Part shown: positions 57,117 through 64,000 of the stretch, in pieces
Position numbering within the stretch: position 1 is the stretch's first letter
Layout: each line of letters starts with the position of its first letter
Assembly (NCBI GenBank): GCA_937995535.1
Contig: CALKJU010000016.1
Location: 1 to 64,000 of the forward strand
Direction of reading: 5' to 3'
Length of the DNA stretch: 64,000 bases
Origin: an uncultured Alphaproteobacteria bacterium
GTDB lineage: Bacteria; Pseudomonadota; Alphaproteobacteria; Geminicoccales; Geminicoccaceae
The notes under the pieces: generated by a model
What the model was told of the DNA's origin: nothing
Seen by the model: only the letters and a program-made list of their open reading frames with translations
Databases searched by the model: none
Position numbers and translations under genes: made by a program

Positions 57117-59261
57117 ATGGCGGGACGCAAGCGGCGCGGCGGCGCCGGCGATGACGATCTCGGCGGCTTCATCGTGCTCGGCGGACAGAAAGTGCCGGTG
57201 CGCAAGCACGAGACCGACTTCTCGGTGATGGCACCGGCCGACGAGGTGCCGCACGAGGTGGGCCTGCGGATCCGCGCGCTGGCGCCGCGCTACACCCGGG
57301 TCAGTGCGCCGGATGCGGCCGAGCGCGATGCGGCGATGCGCGAGGTCCGCGAGCGCGAGGTCGCGCATCACATCTACGAAGTCGAGGATACCGGCGAGGA
57401 GATATTGATCGCCGACCGGGTGATCCTCGAGCTGCGCCATGAGGGCACCGGCGAGCTCGAGCGGATCATGAACGAGTACCACCTCGTCTACGTGACGCGG
57501 ATGGGCAACGCGCACGTCCTGCGCCTGACCAACGACACCCAGCGCAATCCGGTCAAGCTCGCGAACGAGCTGATGCAGCGGCCGGAGGTCGCCGCCTGCA
57601 CCCCGGATCTGATGCAGCAGCTCCAGTTCCATGCCGTCCCGGAGCTGTTCGCGCAGCAGTGGTATCTGACCACCGACTTGACGACCGATCCGGAGGTCGT
57701 GCCGAACGCCGACATCGACGCCATCGAGGCCTGGGCGATCAGCACCGGCCGGCCAGAGATCGTGGTGGCCGTGATCGACGACGGCTTCGATCTCGGCCAC
57801 CCGGCGCTGGCCGGCGTGCGTCTGCATCCCGACGCGCGCGACTTCCAGGACCAGGACGACCGCCCGCTGCCCGACGTCGACGACTATCACGGCACGCCGG
57901 TGGCCAGCATCGCCGTCGGCGCGCACCATGCCGACAGTGCGATGCGCGGCGTCGCCCCGGGCTGCACTTTCCTGCCGGTGCGGATCGGCTTCGGCCCGAC
58001 CGCCTCGTCGGTCGACATCCTGGAGATCTTCCGCTTCGTCTCGGTACGTGCCGACGTCGTCAACTGCAGCTTCGGCCTGCCGCCGACGAGCTTCGATCCG
58101 CTGCCGCGACCGTTCCGCGACGCTCTCACCGACCTCACGCGAACGGGCGGACGCCGCAGCAAGGGCCTGGTGATGGTCTTCAGCGCCGCCAACGACGACG
58201 CGCCGACCTTCCTCGACGGCGCGCGGAACGTGAACGGCGTGCGCTTCGTCTCGGGCGGAACGATCCGGCAGATTCCGGCCGGGCGCACCGTCTACTCGGG
58301 CTACCCGCTGACCGAGGGGCTGGTTGTCGTCGCGGCGATGAGCTCGCGCAAGCGCAAGGCCGGCTACTCCTCCTGGGGGCCGCACGTCACAGTCACGGCG
58401 CCGTCGAACAATCTCCACTACATCCAGGCGTTCACGCCGCCGGGCACCCCCGGCCGGGCGGAGTTCGTCGCCAATTATCGCGGTCGCGGCCAGGTCGCCG
58501 CGAGCAACCGCCCGGGCCATGGCAGCGCGTTCGCCCCGATCCGCCGCTTCGATGATCCCTCGACCCCGCTGCGCGAGGACCTCTACACCCGCGAGTTCGG
58601 CGGCACGAGCGGCGCCGCCCCGGTCGTCAGCGGCGTCGTCGCGCTGATGCTGTCCGTCAACCCGCAGCTCACCGCCGCGGAAGTTCGCAACATCCTGATG
58701 GCCACGGCCGACCAGGAGCTCGACCCGAACCTGGATCTGGCGAACGACCCGAACACGCAGGGCCTTTCGGGCGCGTTCGTCGCCGGCCGCTCGCTCTGGT
58801 TCGGCGCCGGCAAGATCGACGCCGCCCGCGCGGTCGCGCGGGCCCGGGCGCTCCCCGGCGCGCTGCAGCCGACCCCGAGCCGCGACATCGTCGCCGAGGC
58901 GACGGCGACTTTGCCCATCCCCGACCGGACACCGCAGGGCGTGGTGAGCCATCTCGACGTCGACCGCGACGGCCGCCTCGCGGCCATCGAGGTCGCCGTC
59001 GAGATCCGCCATACGTGGCGCGGCGATCTGCGCGTGGCGCTCGTGGCGCCCGGCGGCTTCGTGGCGCTGCTCCACGACCGGACCGGCGGCGGGGCGCCGG
59101 ATCTCGTCCGCACCTACACCGTCGCCGACACGCCCGATCTCGACGCGCTGGCCCGCGGCGGCATCGAGGTCCGCGGCCGCTGGACCCTGCACGTCGCCGA
59201 CCTCGTCGCCCGCGACGTCGGCACCCTCACCCGCTGGAGCCTGCGCCTCCGGGTTGGGTAG
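57117..59261 (+). CDS. Subtilisin-like (S8) protease with C-terminal P-domain
   Basis: A 714-residue protease. An unrecognised N-terminal region (1-175) with no signal peptide precedes the S8 domain with catalytic D221 (VAVIDDGFD), H258 (YHGTPVAS), oxyanion N359 (SAANDD) and S498 (GGTSGAAPV). Residues about 600-714 are a P/homo B domain (IRHTWRGDLRVALVAPGG; VGTLTRWSLRLRVG), as in kexin-like proteases. The lack of a signal with a usually secreted architecture is unusual; export might use another route, or the protein may act inside the cell. Its end overlaps the convergent XRE gene by 35 bp. Confidence 0.9.
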   Translation: MAGRKRRGGAGDDDLGGFIVLGGQKVPVRKHETDFSVMAPADEVPHEVGLRIRALAPRYTRVSAPDAAERDAAMREVREREVAHHIYEVEDTGEEILIADRVILELRHEGTGELERIMNEYHLVYVTRMGNAHVLRLTNDTQRNPVKLANELMQRPEVAACTPDLMQQLQFHAVPELFAQQWYLTTDLTTDPEVVPNADIDAIEAWAISTGRPEIVVAVIDDGFDLGHPALAGVRLHPDARDFQDQDDRPLPDVDDYHGTPVASIAVGAHHADSAMRGVAPGCTFLPVRIGFGPTASSVDILEIFRFVSVRADVVNCSFGLPPTSFDPLPRPFRDALTDLTRTGGRRSKGLVMVFSAANDDAPTFLDGARNVNGVRFVSGGTIRQIPAGRTVYSGYPLTEGLVVVAAMSSRKRKAGYSSWGPHVTVTAPSNNLHYIQAFTPPGTPGRAEFVANYRGRGQVAASNRPGHGSAFAPIRRFDDPSTPLREDLYTREFGGTSGAAPVVSGVVALMLSVNPQLTAAEVRNILMATADQELDPNLDLANDPNTQGLSGAFVAGRSLWFGAGKIDAARAVARARALPGALQPTPSRDIVAEATATLPIPDRTPQGVVSHLDVDRDGRLAAIEVAVEIRHTWRGDLRVALVAPGGFVALLHDRTGGGAPDLVRTYTVADTPDLDALARGGIEVRGRWTLHVADLVARDVGTLTRWSLRLRVG

Positions 59262-60042
59262 CCCCCTGCTCGACCAGCCGGCGCATCGCCGCCGCCGTCG
59301 CCTCGTCCGTCGGGAAAAAGGTCTCCAGCGCCAGCTCGGCGAGGGTGATGTCGGCCGGGGTGCCGAACACGGTGATGGTGCTGATGAAGGACAGCTCGCC
59401 CGCATCGCTCGCGAGGCGCAGCGGCACGGCGACGTCGTTGGCGGCGATGCGGATCGGGCCGGCCGAGCCCGGCACGCGATAGCGCAGCGCCTCCTGGTAG
59501 AGCGCCTCCAGCGCCGGATCGGCGGTCAGCTCGGCCTCGCGGCGCAGCCGGGCCAGGAGGTGCGCGCGCCATTCGGCGAGGTTCAGCACCCGCGCGGCGA
59601 GGCCCTCGGGATGCAGCCCGAGGCGCAACACGTTGACCGGCGGCTCGAGCAGCCGGGGCGCGACCCCGGCGAGCAGCGGCGGGATCGCGCGGTTGGCGGC
59701 GACCAGCGTCCAACGCCGGTCGATGGCGATCGCCGGGAACGGCTCGTGGCCGCGCAGGATGCGCTCGACCGCCTCGCGCGCCGGGGCCAGTGCCGGGTCG
59801 CTCAAGGGCCGCTCGCTGTAGACCGGGGCATAGCCGGCGGCGACCAGCAGCAGGTTGCGCTCGCGCAGGGGAATCTCGAGCTGGTCGGCGAGGCGCAGGA
59901 TCATCTCCCGGCTCGGATGGGCGCGGCCGGTCTCGAGATAGCTCAGGTGGCGGGTCGAGATCTCGGTGTCGAGCGCCAGCTCGAGCTGGCTCATCCGCCG
60001 CCGCATCCGCCACTCGCGCAGTTGGTCGCCGAAGGCCCCCAT
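59227..60042 (-). CDS. XRE family regulator with MmyB-like ligand domain
   Basis: A 271-residue regulator. The helix-turn-helix is at 5-65 (LREWRMRRRMSQLELALDTEISTRHLS, ETGRAHPSREMI). The rest is the MmyB-like ligand-binding domain, with EPFPAIAIDRRWTLVAANRAI, and a C-terminal TVFGTPADITLAELALETFFP. It is divergent from a small membrane protein gene (112 bp apart), its most likely target. Its end overlaps the subtilase gene. Confidence 0.92.
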   Translation of the reverse strand: MGAFGDQLREWRMRRRMSQLELALDTEISTRHLSYLETGRAHPSREMILRLADQLEIPLRERNLLLVAAGYAPVYSERPLSDPALAPAREAVERILRGHEPFPAIAIDRRWTLVAANRAIPPLLAGVAPRLLEPPVNVLRLGLHPEGLAARVLNLAEWRAHLLARLRREAELTADPALEALYQEALRYRVPGSAGPIRIAANDVAVPLRLASDAGELSFISTITVFGTPADITLAELALETFFPTDEATAAAMRRLVEQGATQPGGAGSSG

Positions 60043-60154
60043 TTGCGGAGCCTAGCACCGTGCGCCGGCGCCGCCATGACCTCCGAGGTCATCGACCGGG
60101 CGCGGCGCGCCGGCTCCGATGCGCCCGTCGCCCACCAGCGAAGGGACTTCCACG

Positions 60155-60559
60155 ATGACCACGATCCACGCCTCGCCGCTCCTGCGCCAGGCGCTGCTCG
60201 CCGACGCCGTGGCCAGCGGCGCGCGCGGCCTGCTGCTGGCGCTCGCCGGCGGTGCGGCTGGCCCGCTCCTGGGCCTGCCGGCAGGCCTGCTCACCGCGGT
60301 GGGCCTCGTGCTCCTGCCCTGGGCGGTCGCCGTCGGCTGGCTCGCCACGCGCGCCACGCCGCCACGTCTCGGCGTTTGGGCGGTGATCGCGCTCAACGCG
60401 TTCTGGGTCCTGGAAAGCGTGCTGCTGCTGGTCGGCGGCTGGCTGCGGCCGACCGGGCTCGGCTACGCCTTCGTGCTCGGCCAGGCGGCCGTCGTGCTGG
60501 TCCTGCTCGAGCTGCAGGTCCTGGGCCTGCGCCGCTCCGGGGCGGCCGCGCCGGCCTGA
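60155..60559 (+). CDS. Small four-helix membrane protein
   Basis: A 134-residue protein with four predicted membrane segments and short loops (GARGLLLALAGGAAGPLLGL; GLVLLPWAVAVGWLA; VWAVIALNAFWVLESVLLL; YAFVLGQAAVVLVLLEL). No charged catalytic motif is evident. It resembles the loosely defined small integral membrane proteins often found beside MmyB-type XRE regulators. GAAGGGA precedes the ATG. Function unknown. Confidence 0.8.
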   Translation: MTTIHASPLLRQALLADAVASGARGLLLALAGGAAGPLLGLPAGLLTAVGLVLLPWAVAVGWLATRATPPRLGVWAVIALNAFWVLESVLLLVGGWLRPTGLGYAFVLGQAAVVLVLLELQVLGLRRSGAAAPA

Positions 60560-60713
60560 GTTGCCAGCAGCAGGGGCCGGCTCGCGCCCGGTGCGCCCGC
60601 GGTCGTCCGAGCGACGTGCAAAGACCATCGGCGCCGGCAACGGATGGCTCGCCTGAACGGGAAACGTCGGACAAGCCCATGCAACCCCTCGCGACCGTAA
60701 CGGTCGAACGCGC

Positions 60714-61550
60714 TCACCGGCCCGGCGGTCGGGTCCGGCGGCGCCGGCCGTCCGGATCCGGCACCATGATCGTCTCCTGCGTCCGCACCGGCTTCGGCCG
60801 CGGGCGGACGCTCTCCATGGTCGGCAGCCCGACCGCGGCCGAGGATCGGTCGCGCGCACGGCGCCGCTCCACCTCCTCCGGCGGCAGCGGGGCGAACGCC
60901 GTCCGCCCGAGCAAGGCGGACAGGCTGACCGGCTCCTCGGCCACCTCGCCGCCGGCCAGCCATTCTCGCCACTCGGGCAGCGCGCGGAACGCCTCGACGT
61001 AGAGCGCATCGGCGCCGTCGAGCGGGATGGCGTGGGTGACGAGCCGCGCCACCAGAGGTGCCATGAGCGCATCGACCGCGCCGAATTCGCCGAACAGGAA
61101 CGGTCCGCCGCCGCCCGCGGCGCGGCTCGTCGCCCATAGCCGCCGCAGCGCCGCCAGCTCTCCTGCCACCGGGCGCAGCAGCAGCCCCGGTGGCTCGAAG
61201 CGCTGGTGCATGTCGAAGGGGAGGAGCGTCAGCAGCTCGGGGAAGCCGGTGAAGCATTCCAGCGCCACCTCGCGCGCGAGCATGGCGAGCGGTGGCCGGG
61301 GCCACAGCGCCGGCGCCTCGCTCGCCGCATGCTCGACGATCGCCAGCGCCCCCGCATGGACAGCCCCCGGCGTCACGAGCACCGGCACGGTGCCGGTCGG
61401 CGACATCGCGGCGAGCCGCCGCGCCGTGTCCGGCCGGCACAGCGGCACGACCTCCACGGTGATCTCGAGCCCGGCGCGACGCAGGGCGAGCCACGCGGCG
61501 AGCGACTCACCGCACAGATGCCTCGTACCGATGATCAGGCGGCGGCTCAT
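60714..61550 (-). CDS. Glutathione S-transferase-like protein with basic tail
   Basis: A 278-residue protein. Residues 1-205 are GST-like (IIGTRHLCGESLAAWLALRRAG; MSPTGTVPVLVTPGAV; PFLFGEFGAVDALMAPLV). It is a paralogue of the GST at 32.9-33.5 kb. The last ~70 residues are an added tail ending in a strongly basic, Pro-rich segment (RRRRTRPPGR). ATG at 61550 preferred; an upstream ATG at 61583 is possible. Substrate unknown. Confidence 0.8.
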   Translation of the reverse strand: MSRRLIIGTRHLCGESLAAWLALRRAGLEITVEVVPLCRPDTARRLAAMSPTGTVPVLVTPGAVHAGALAIVEHAASEAPALWPRPPLAMLAREVALECFTGFPELLTLLPFDMHQRFEPPGLLLRPVAGELAALRRLWATSRAAGGGGPFLFGEFGAVDALMAPLVARLVTHAIPLDGADALYVEAFRALPEWREWLAGGEVAEEPVSLSALLGRTAFAPLPPEEVERRRARDRSSAAVGLPTMESVRPRPKPVRTQETIMVPDPDGRRRRTRPPGR

Positions 61551-61647
61551 TTCAAGGCCATTGCCGCAGGTTCCACCCATGACGAACGGCTCGCCACGGC
61601 GCGCTGTTCCGCGGTGGCGGCCGATCGCAGCGCTTTGCCGCACGGGA

Positions 61648-62469
61648 TCATGCCGATACCCGCTCCGGCGAGCCCCCGACCAGGGACAGCGGCAGCCGCA
61701 CCACCTCGCTCACGAGCTCGCACAGCGCGGCGACGCTGTGGGCGAGGATCACCTCGCCCATCGCCGCGGTCGCCAGCGTCGCGTCGCCACAGGCTCCGGC
61801 GGGGTGGAGGTCCTGGGTTCGCCAGCCGAAGCCGCCGGCACCGAGGCTCGCGAGGCGCGGCGCCTCGTCGGCCAGTCGCAGCGTCGCCGGGCGGAAGTCG
61901 CGGGCCCGGTCCATGGCGACGAGGTCCGGACGCAGCGCCAGCATCATCGCCGTCTCGACCGCGCCGCCATGGATGCCGTGGCGCTGTTCCTGGGCCGACA
62001 CCAGCCCGTCGGGCAGACCGAAGGCGAACCAGCTCGCCGCCACGGCGAGCATGCCGTGCGCCGCGCGCAGCTCGCGGGCGACGATCTGCAGCGGCCCGAC
62101 CTGTCCGCCGTGGCTGTTGAGCAGGATCAGCTTGCGCACACCGGCGCGGCGGACCGATCCGCCCAGCTCGCACCACAGGCGGATCAGCGTCTCCGCCGAG
62201 AGCGTCAGCGTACCCGGATAGTCGACATGCTCGTCGCTCTTGCCGACCGCCTGCAGGGGCAGGACGAGGAGCGGCGTGCCGGACGGCAGGCGGGCGAGCA
62301 GCCGCTCGACCAGGCCCGCGGCGATGGTCGCGTCGGTGGACACCGGCAGATGCGGGCCGTGCTGCTCGATCGCGGCCACCGGCAGGAGCGCCGCCGTCCG
62401 CTCGGCATCGAGCGCGCTGAAATCGACGGTTGAGAGGTCCTGCCAGCGGGCCGGCAACGGCTTGCCCAT
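61648..62469 (-). CDS. Creatininase family amidohydrolase
   Basis: A 273-residue metal-dependent hydrolase. Metal ligands of the family are visible: Glu and His in AIEQHGPHLPVSTD, Asp of the same segment, His in LNSHGGQ and Glu in HGGAVETAMM. Members hydrolyse creatinine, formamidopyrimidine intermediates and other cyclic amides; the substrate is not clear. ATG at 62469 (CGGAG upstream) was preferred to one at 62490. A RidA-like gene starts divergently 92 bp away, consistent with nitrogen compound breakdown. Confidence 0.9.
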   Translation of the reverse strand: MGKPLPARWQDLSTVDFSALDAERTAALLPVAAIEQHGPHLPVSTDATIAAGLVERLLARLPSGTPLLVLPLQAVGKSDEHVDYPGTLTLSAETLIRLWCELGGSVRRAGVRKLILLNSHGGQVGPLQIVARELRAAHGMLAVAASWFAFGLPDGLVSAQEQRHGIHGGAVETAMMLALRPDLVAMDRARDFRPATLRLADEAPRLASLGAGGFGWRTQDLHPAGACGDATLATAAMGEVILAHSVAALCELVSEVVRLPLSLVGGSPERVSA

Positions 62470-62561
62470 GGCGCTGCGCTCCGCGATCATCGCTGCGTCG
62501 GCATGGCACGGGCCCGGCGGCGACGCCAGCCGCCCTTGTGCCACAACCATGGGCCGGAAGC

Positions 62562-62945
62562 ATGCGTCGTCATCTCGATCCGGATGGTGTCCCGCCGCCG
62601 TTCGGCCGTTACCACCACGTCGTCGCCGTCGAGGGTGCCAGGCGTCTGGCCTTCGTCTCGGGCCAGCTCGGCATGCACAGTGACGGGAGCGTGCCTGAGG
62701 ACGTCGGCAGCCAGAGCGCCCTCGCCTTCGCCAATCTCGACTCCTGCCTGACCGCCGCCGGGCTTTCGCGCGGTGACATCGTCCGCCTCAACGTGTACCT
62801 GACCGACGCGGAGTACCGGCGGAGCTACATGGAGGTGCGCGACCGCTGGGTCGCCGATCCGCCACCGGCCTCGACCCTGGTCATCGTGAAGGCCCTGGCG
62901 CTCCCGGCCTGCAAGGTCGAGATCGAGGCGATCGCCGCGGCATGA
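62562..62945 (+). CDS. RidA family (YjgF/YER057c/UK114) protein
   Basis: A 127-residue trimer-forming protein with RLAFVSGQLGMHSDGSV, NLDSCLTAAGLSRGDIVRLNVYLTD and PPPASTLVIVKALALPACKVEIEAIA. RidA hydrolyses reactive enamine/imine intermediates; some subfamilies have other amidohydrolase roles. The Arg normally required for RidA deaminase activity (in an RxxxxVxxLxxP-type end) is not clearly present: the last segment has PACKVEIEA. Thus it may belong to a different Rid subgroup. CGGAAG lies just before the ATG. Confidence 0.88.
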   Translation: MRRHLDPDGVPPPFGRYHHVVAVEGARRLAFVSGQLGMHSDGSVPEDVGSQSALAFANLDSCLTAAGLSRGDIVRLNVYLTDAEYRRSYMEVRDRWVADPPPASTLVIVKALALPACKVEIEAIAAA

Positions 62946-63086
62946 GCCGTGCTGCTGCCGGGACGAGCAGACCCGACCCTCACGTCCAGGCTCGCCGCCG
63001 GCGCATCTCGCCGATCGAGGGGATGACGGCCTCGCTCCGCGCCCGCACGCGGCGCCACGCCACCGTGCTGGAGCCGCCCTGAGCCC

Positions 63087-63671
63087 GTGCGCGTCCTCTA
63101 TCTGTTCTGTCACCCGCTCGCGGAGAGCTTCCATGGCGCGCTGCTGCAGGCGGCGCTCGCCGGCCTCGAACGGCGCCGCCACGAGGTGGACCTGCTCGAC
63201 CTCTATGCCGAGGGCTTCGACCCGGTGCTCGGCGCCGCGGAGCGCCGCGCCTACTACGACCTCGGGCGGAACGCGGCGTCGGTCCTGCCCTATGTCGAGC
63301 GGCTGCGGCGCGCGCAGGCGCTCGTCGTCCAGTTCCCGACCTGGAGCTTCGGGCCGCCGGCGATCCTCAAGGGCTTCCTCGACCGCGTGCTGATCCCGGG
63401 GGTCGGCTTCGATCTGTCCGAACCGGGGCGGGTCCGCCCGCTGCTGCAACACATCGAGGCGCTCGTCGGGATCGTCACCTACGGCCAGTCGCGCCTCGCC
63501 GCCTGGCGGATGGGCGACCCGCCACGGCGGCTCGTCACCCGGTACCTGCGGTGGTTCGTGGCGCCCCGCGCGCGCGTCGCCTTCCATGCCCTCTATCGCC
63601 TGAACACGGCCGGCGAGGCGCGGCGGCGCGGGTTTCTCGCCGACGTCGAGCGGGCGCTGGCGAGGCTCTGA
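63087..63671 (+). CDS. NAD(P)H quinone reductase, flavodoxin-like fold (first copy)
   Basis: A 194-residue flavoprotein of the Flavodoxin_2 (KefF/MdaB/NQO) family: MRVLYLFCHPLAESFHGALL, DLYAEGFDPVL, VVQFPTWSFGPPAILKGFLDRVLIPG and VTYGQSRLAAW. It reduces quinones by two electrons using NAD(P)H. The GTG at 63087 starts right at the fold. The stop overlaps the next paralogue (TGATG at 63669-63673). The 141 bp upstream contain nothing I can name. Confidence 0.9.
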   Translation: MRVLYLFCHPLAESFHGALLQAALAGLERRRHEVDLLDLYAEGFDPVLGAAERRAYYDLGRNAASVLPYVERLRRAQALVVQFPTWSFGPPAILKGFLDRVLIPGVGFDLSEPGRVRPLLQHIEALVGIVTYGQSRLAAWRMGDPPRRLVTRYLRWFVAPRARVAFHALYRLNTAGEARRRGFLADVERALARL

Positions 63672-64000
63672 TGCGCGTGCTCGTCGTCCACGCCCATCCC
63701 GTCGCCGAGAGCTTCTCGGCGGCACTGTTCCGGACCGCGGTCGAGACCCTCGAGGCGCGTGGTCACGAGGTGCGCCCGGTCGACCTCTACGCGCAGGGAT
63801 TCGATCCGGTGATGCGGCGCCAAGAGCGCCTCGACTACCACACCCGCGGCAGCAACGTGACCCCGGTCGCCGCGGCGCTGGCCGAGCTGAAATGGGCCGA
63901 GGGCCTGATCTTCGTCTACCCCACCTGGTGGTACAGCCACCCGGCGATGCTCAAGGGCTGGATCGACCGTGTCTGGGTCCCGCACGAGACCTTCACCCTG
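63671..64000 (+). CDS. NAD(P)H quinone reductase, flavodoxin-like fold (second copy, cut by window end)
   Basis: The first 110 residues of a paralogue of the preceding gene: MRVLVVHAHPVAESFSAALF, DLYAQGFDPVM, FVYPTWWYSHPAMLKGWIDRV and WVPHETF. The frame is open at the window edge. The tight overlap suggests the two products may form a heterodimer or arose by tandem duplication; their similarity is clear but moderate. Confidence 0.9.
   Translation, partial: MRVLVVHAHPVAESFSAALFRTAVETLEARGHEVRPVDLYAQGFDPVMRRQERLDYHTRGSNVTPVAAALAELKWAEGLIFVYPTWWYSHPAMLKGWIDRVWVPHETFTL

Noticed and set aside
57087-59405. A 772-codon minus-strand frame opposite the subtilase
   Set aside because: Shadow of a gene with an intact Asp-His-Ser triad and P-domain; no domain is seen in the reverse frame.
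57117-60559. Reading the subtilase, XRE regulator and small membrane protein as a phage-defence system
   Set aside because: Orientation and overlaps do not form an operon, the XRE protein is of the common MmyB-like type, and no nuclease, NLR or CBASS-like component is present.

Overview
This is 64 kb of very GC-rich DNA with densely packed, often overlapping genes (many ATGA or TGATG junctions). The gene content suggests an aerobic alphaproteobacterium, probably of the Rhodospirillales/Geminicoccales sphere. Pointers are the CtpA-YibQ-RppH cluster, a DUF1192 gene, polyamine-type ABC transporters, an alphaproteobacterial type of AioB without a disulfide, and a LapB-type secretion system. The taxonomic call is inference from content and composition.

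Layout. 0-0.4 kb: cut-off IS256-family transposase. 0.4-2.9 kb: four small genes (SRPBCC, DHFR-like, two VOC) opposite a MarR regulator, with a palindromic operator in a shared promoter. 3.0-9.2 kb: an SDR, a complete polyamine-type ABC importer and a catabolic HisD-like dehydrogenase. 9.3-10.6 kb: a scar made of three gene remnants (LacI, sugar permease, TPR/cyclase-type protein). 10.8-12.7 kb: small secreted peptidoglycan-binding protein and a PGM1-like ATP-grasp ligase. 12.9-15.8 kb: hutI and hutU. 15.9-20.0 kb: TroA-type metal ABC importer whose two permeases both carry C-terminal winged-helix-like tails, followed by a small winged-helix protein. 20.5-22.5 kb: GGDEF-EAL protein.

22.5-32.3 kb: arsenic island. 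On the minus strand lie arsR, arsC, acr3, aioB, aioA, a thiolase and a double-domain arsA; divergently lie a second arsR and arsM. It combines arsenate reduction, arsenite efflux, arsenite oxidation and arsenite methylation. A strong intrinsic terminator after aioA separates thiolase-arsA from the rest, and no aioXSR genes are visible.

32.3-36.2 kb: PRC-barrel protein, GST, RppH, YibQ, CtpA. 36.3-41.7 kb: type I secretion system (TolC, LapB, LapC) with no obvious substrate. 42.3-47.6 kb: three tandem secreted galactose-oxidase-like proteins that keep the copper-radical residues. 47.9-52.6 kb: Gpt, DUF1192, NUDIX, GNAT, a DUF3445/HODM-like protein, a class IV aminotransferase and an EamA exporter. 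52.6 kb: tRNA-Pro(UGG). 52.8-57.0 kb: RND efflux pair. 57.1-60.6 kb: subtilase with P-domain, XRE regulator, small membrane protein. 60.7-64 kb: GST-like protein, creatininase-family hydrolase, RidA-like protein and two tandem flavodoxin-fold quinone reductases, the last cut by the window end.
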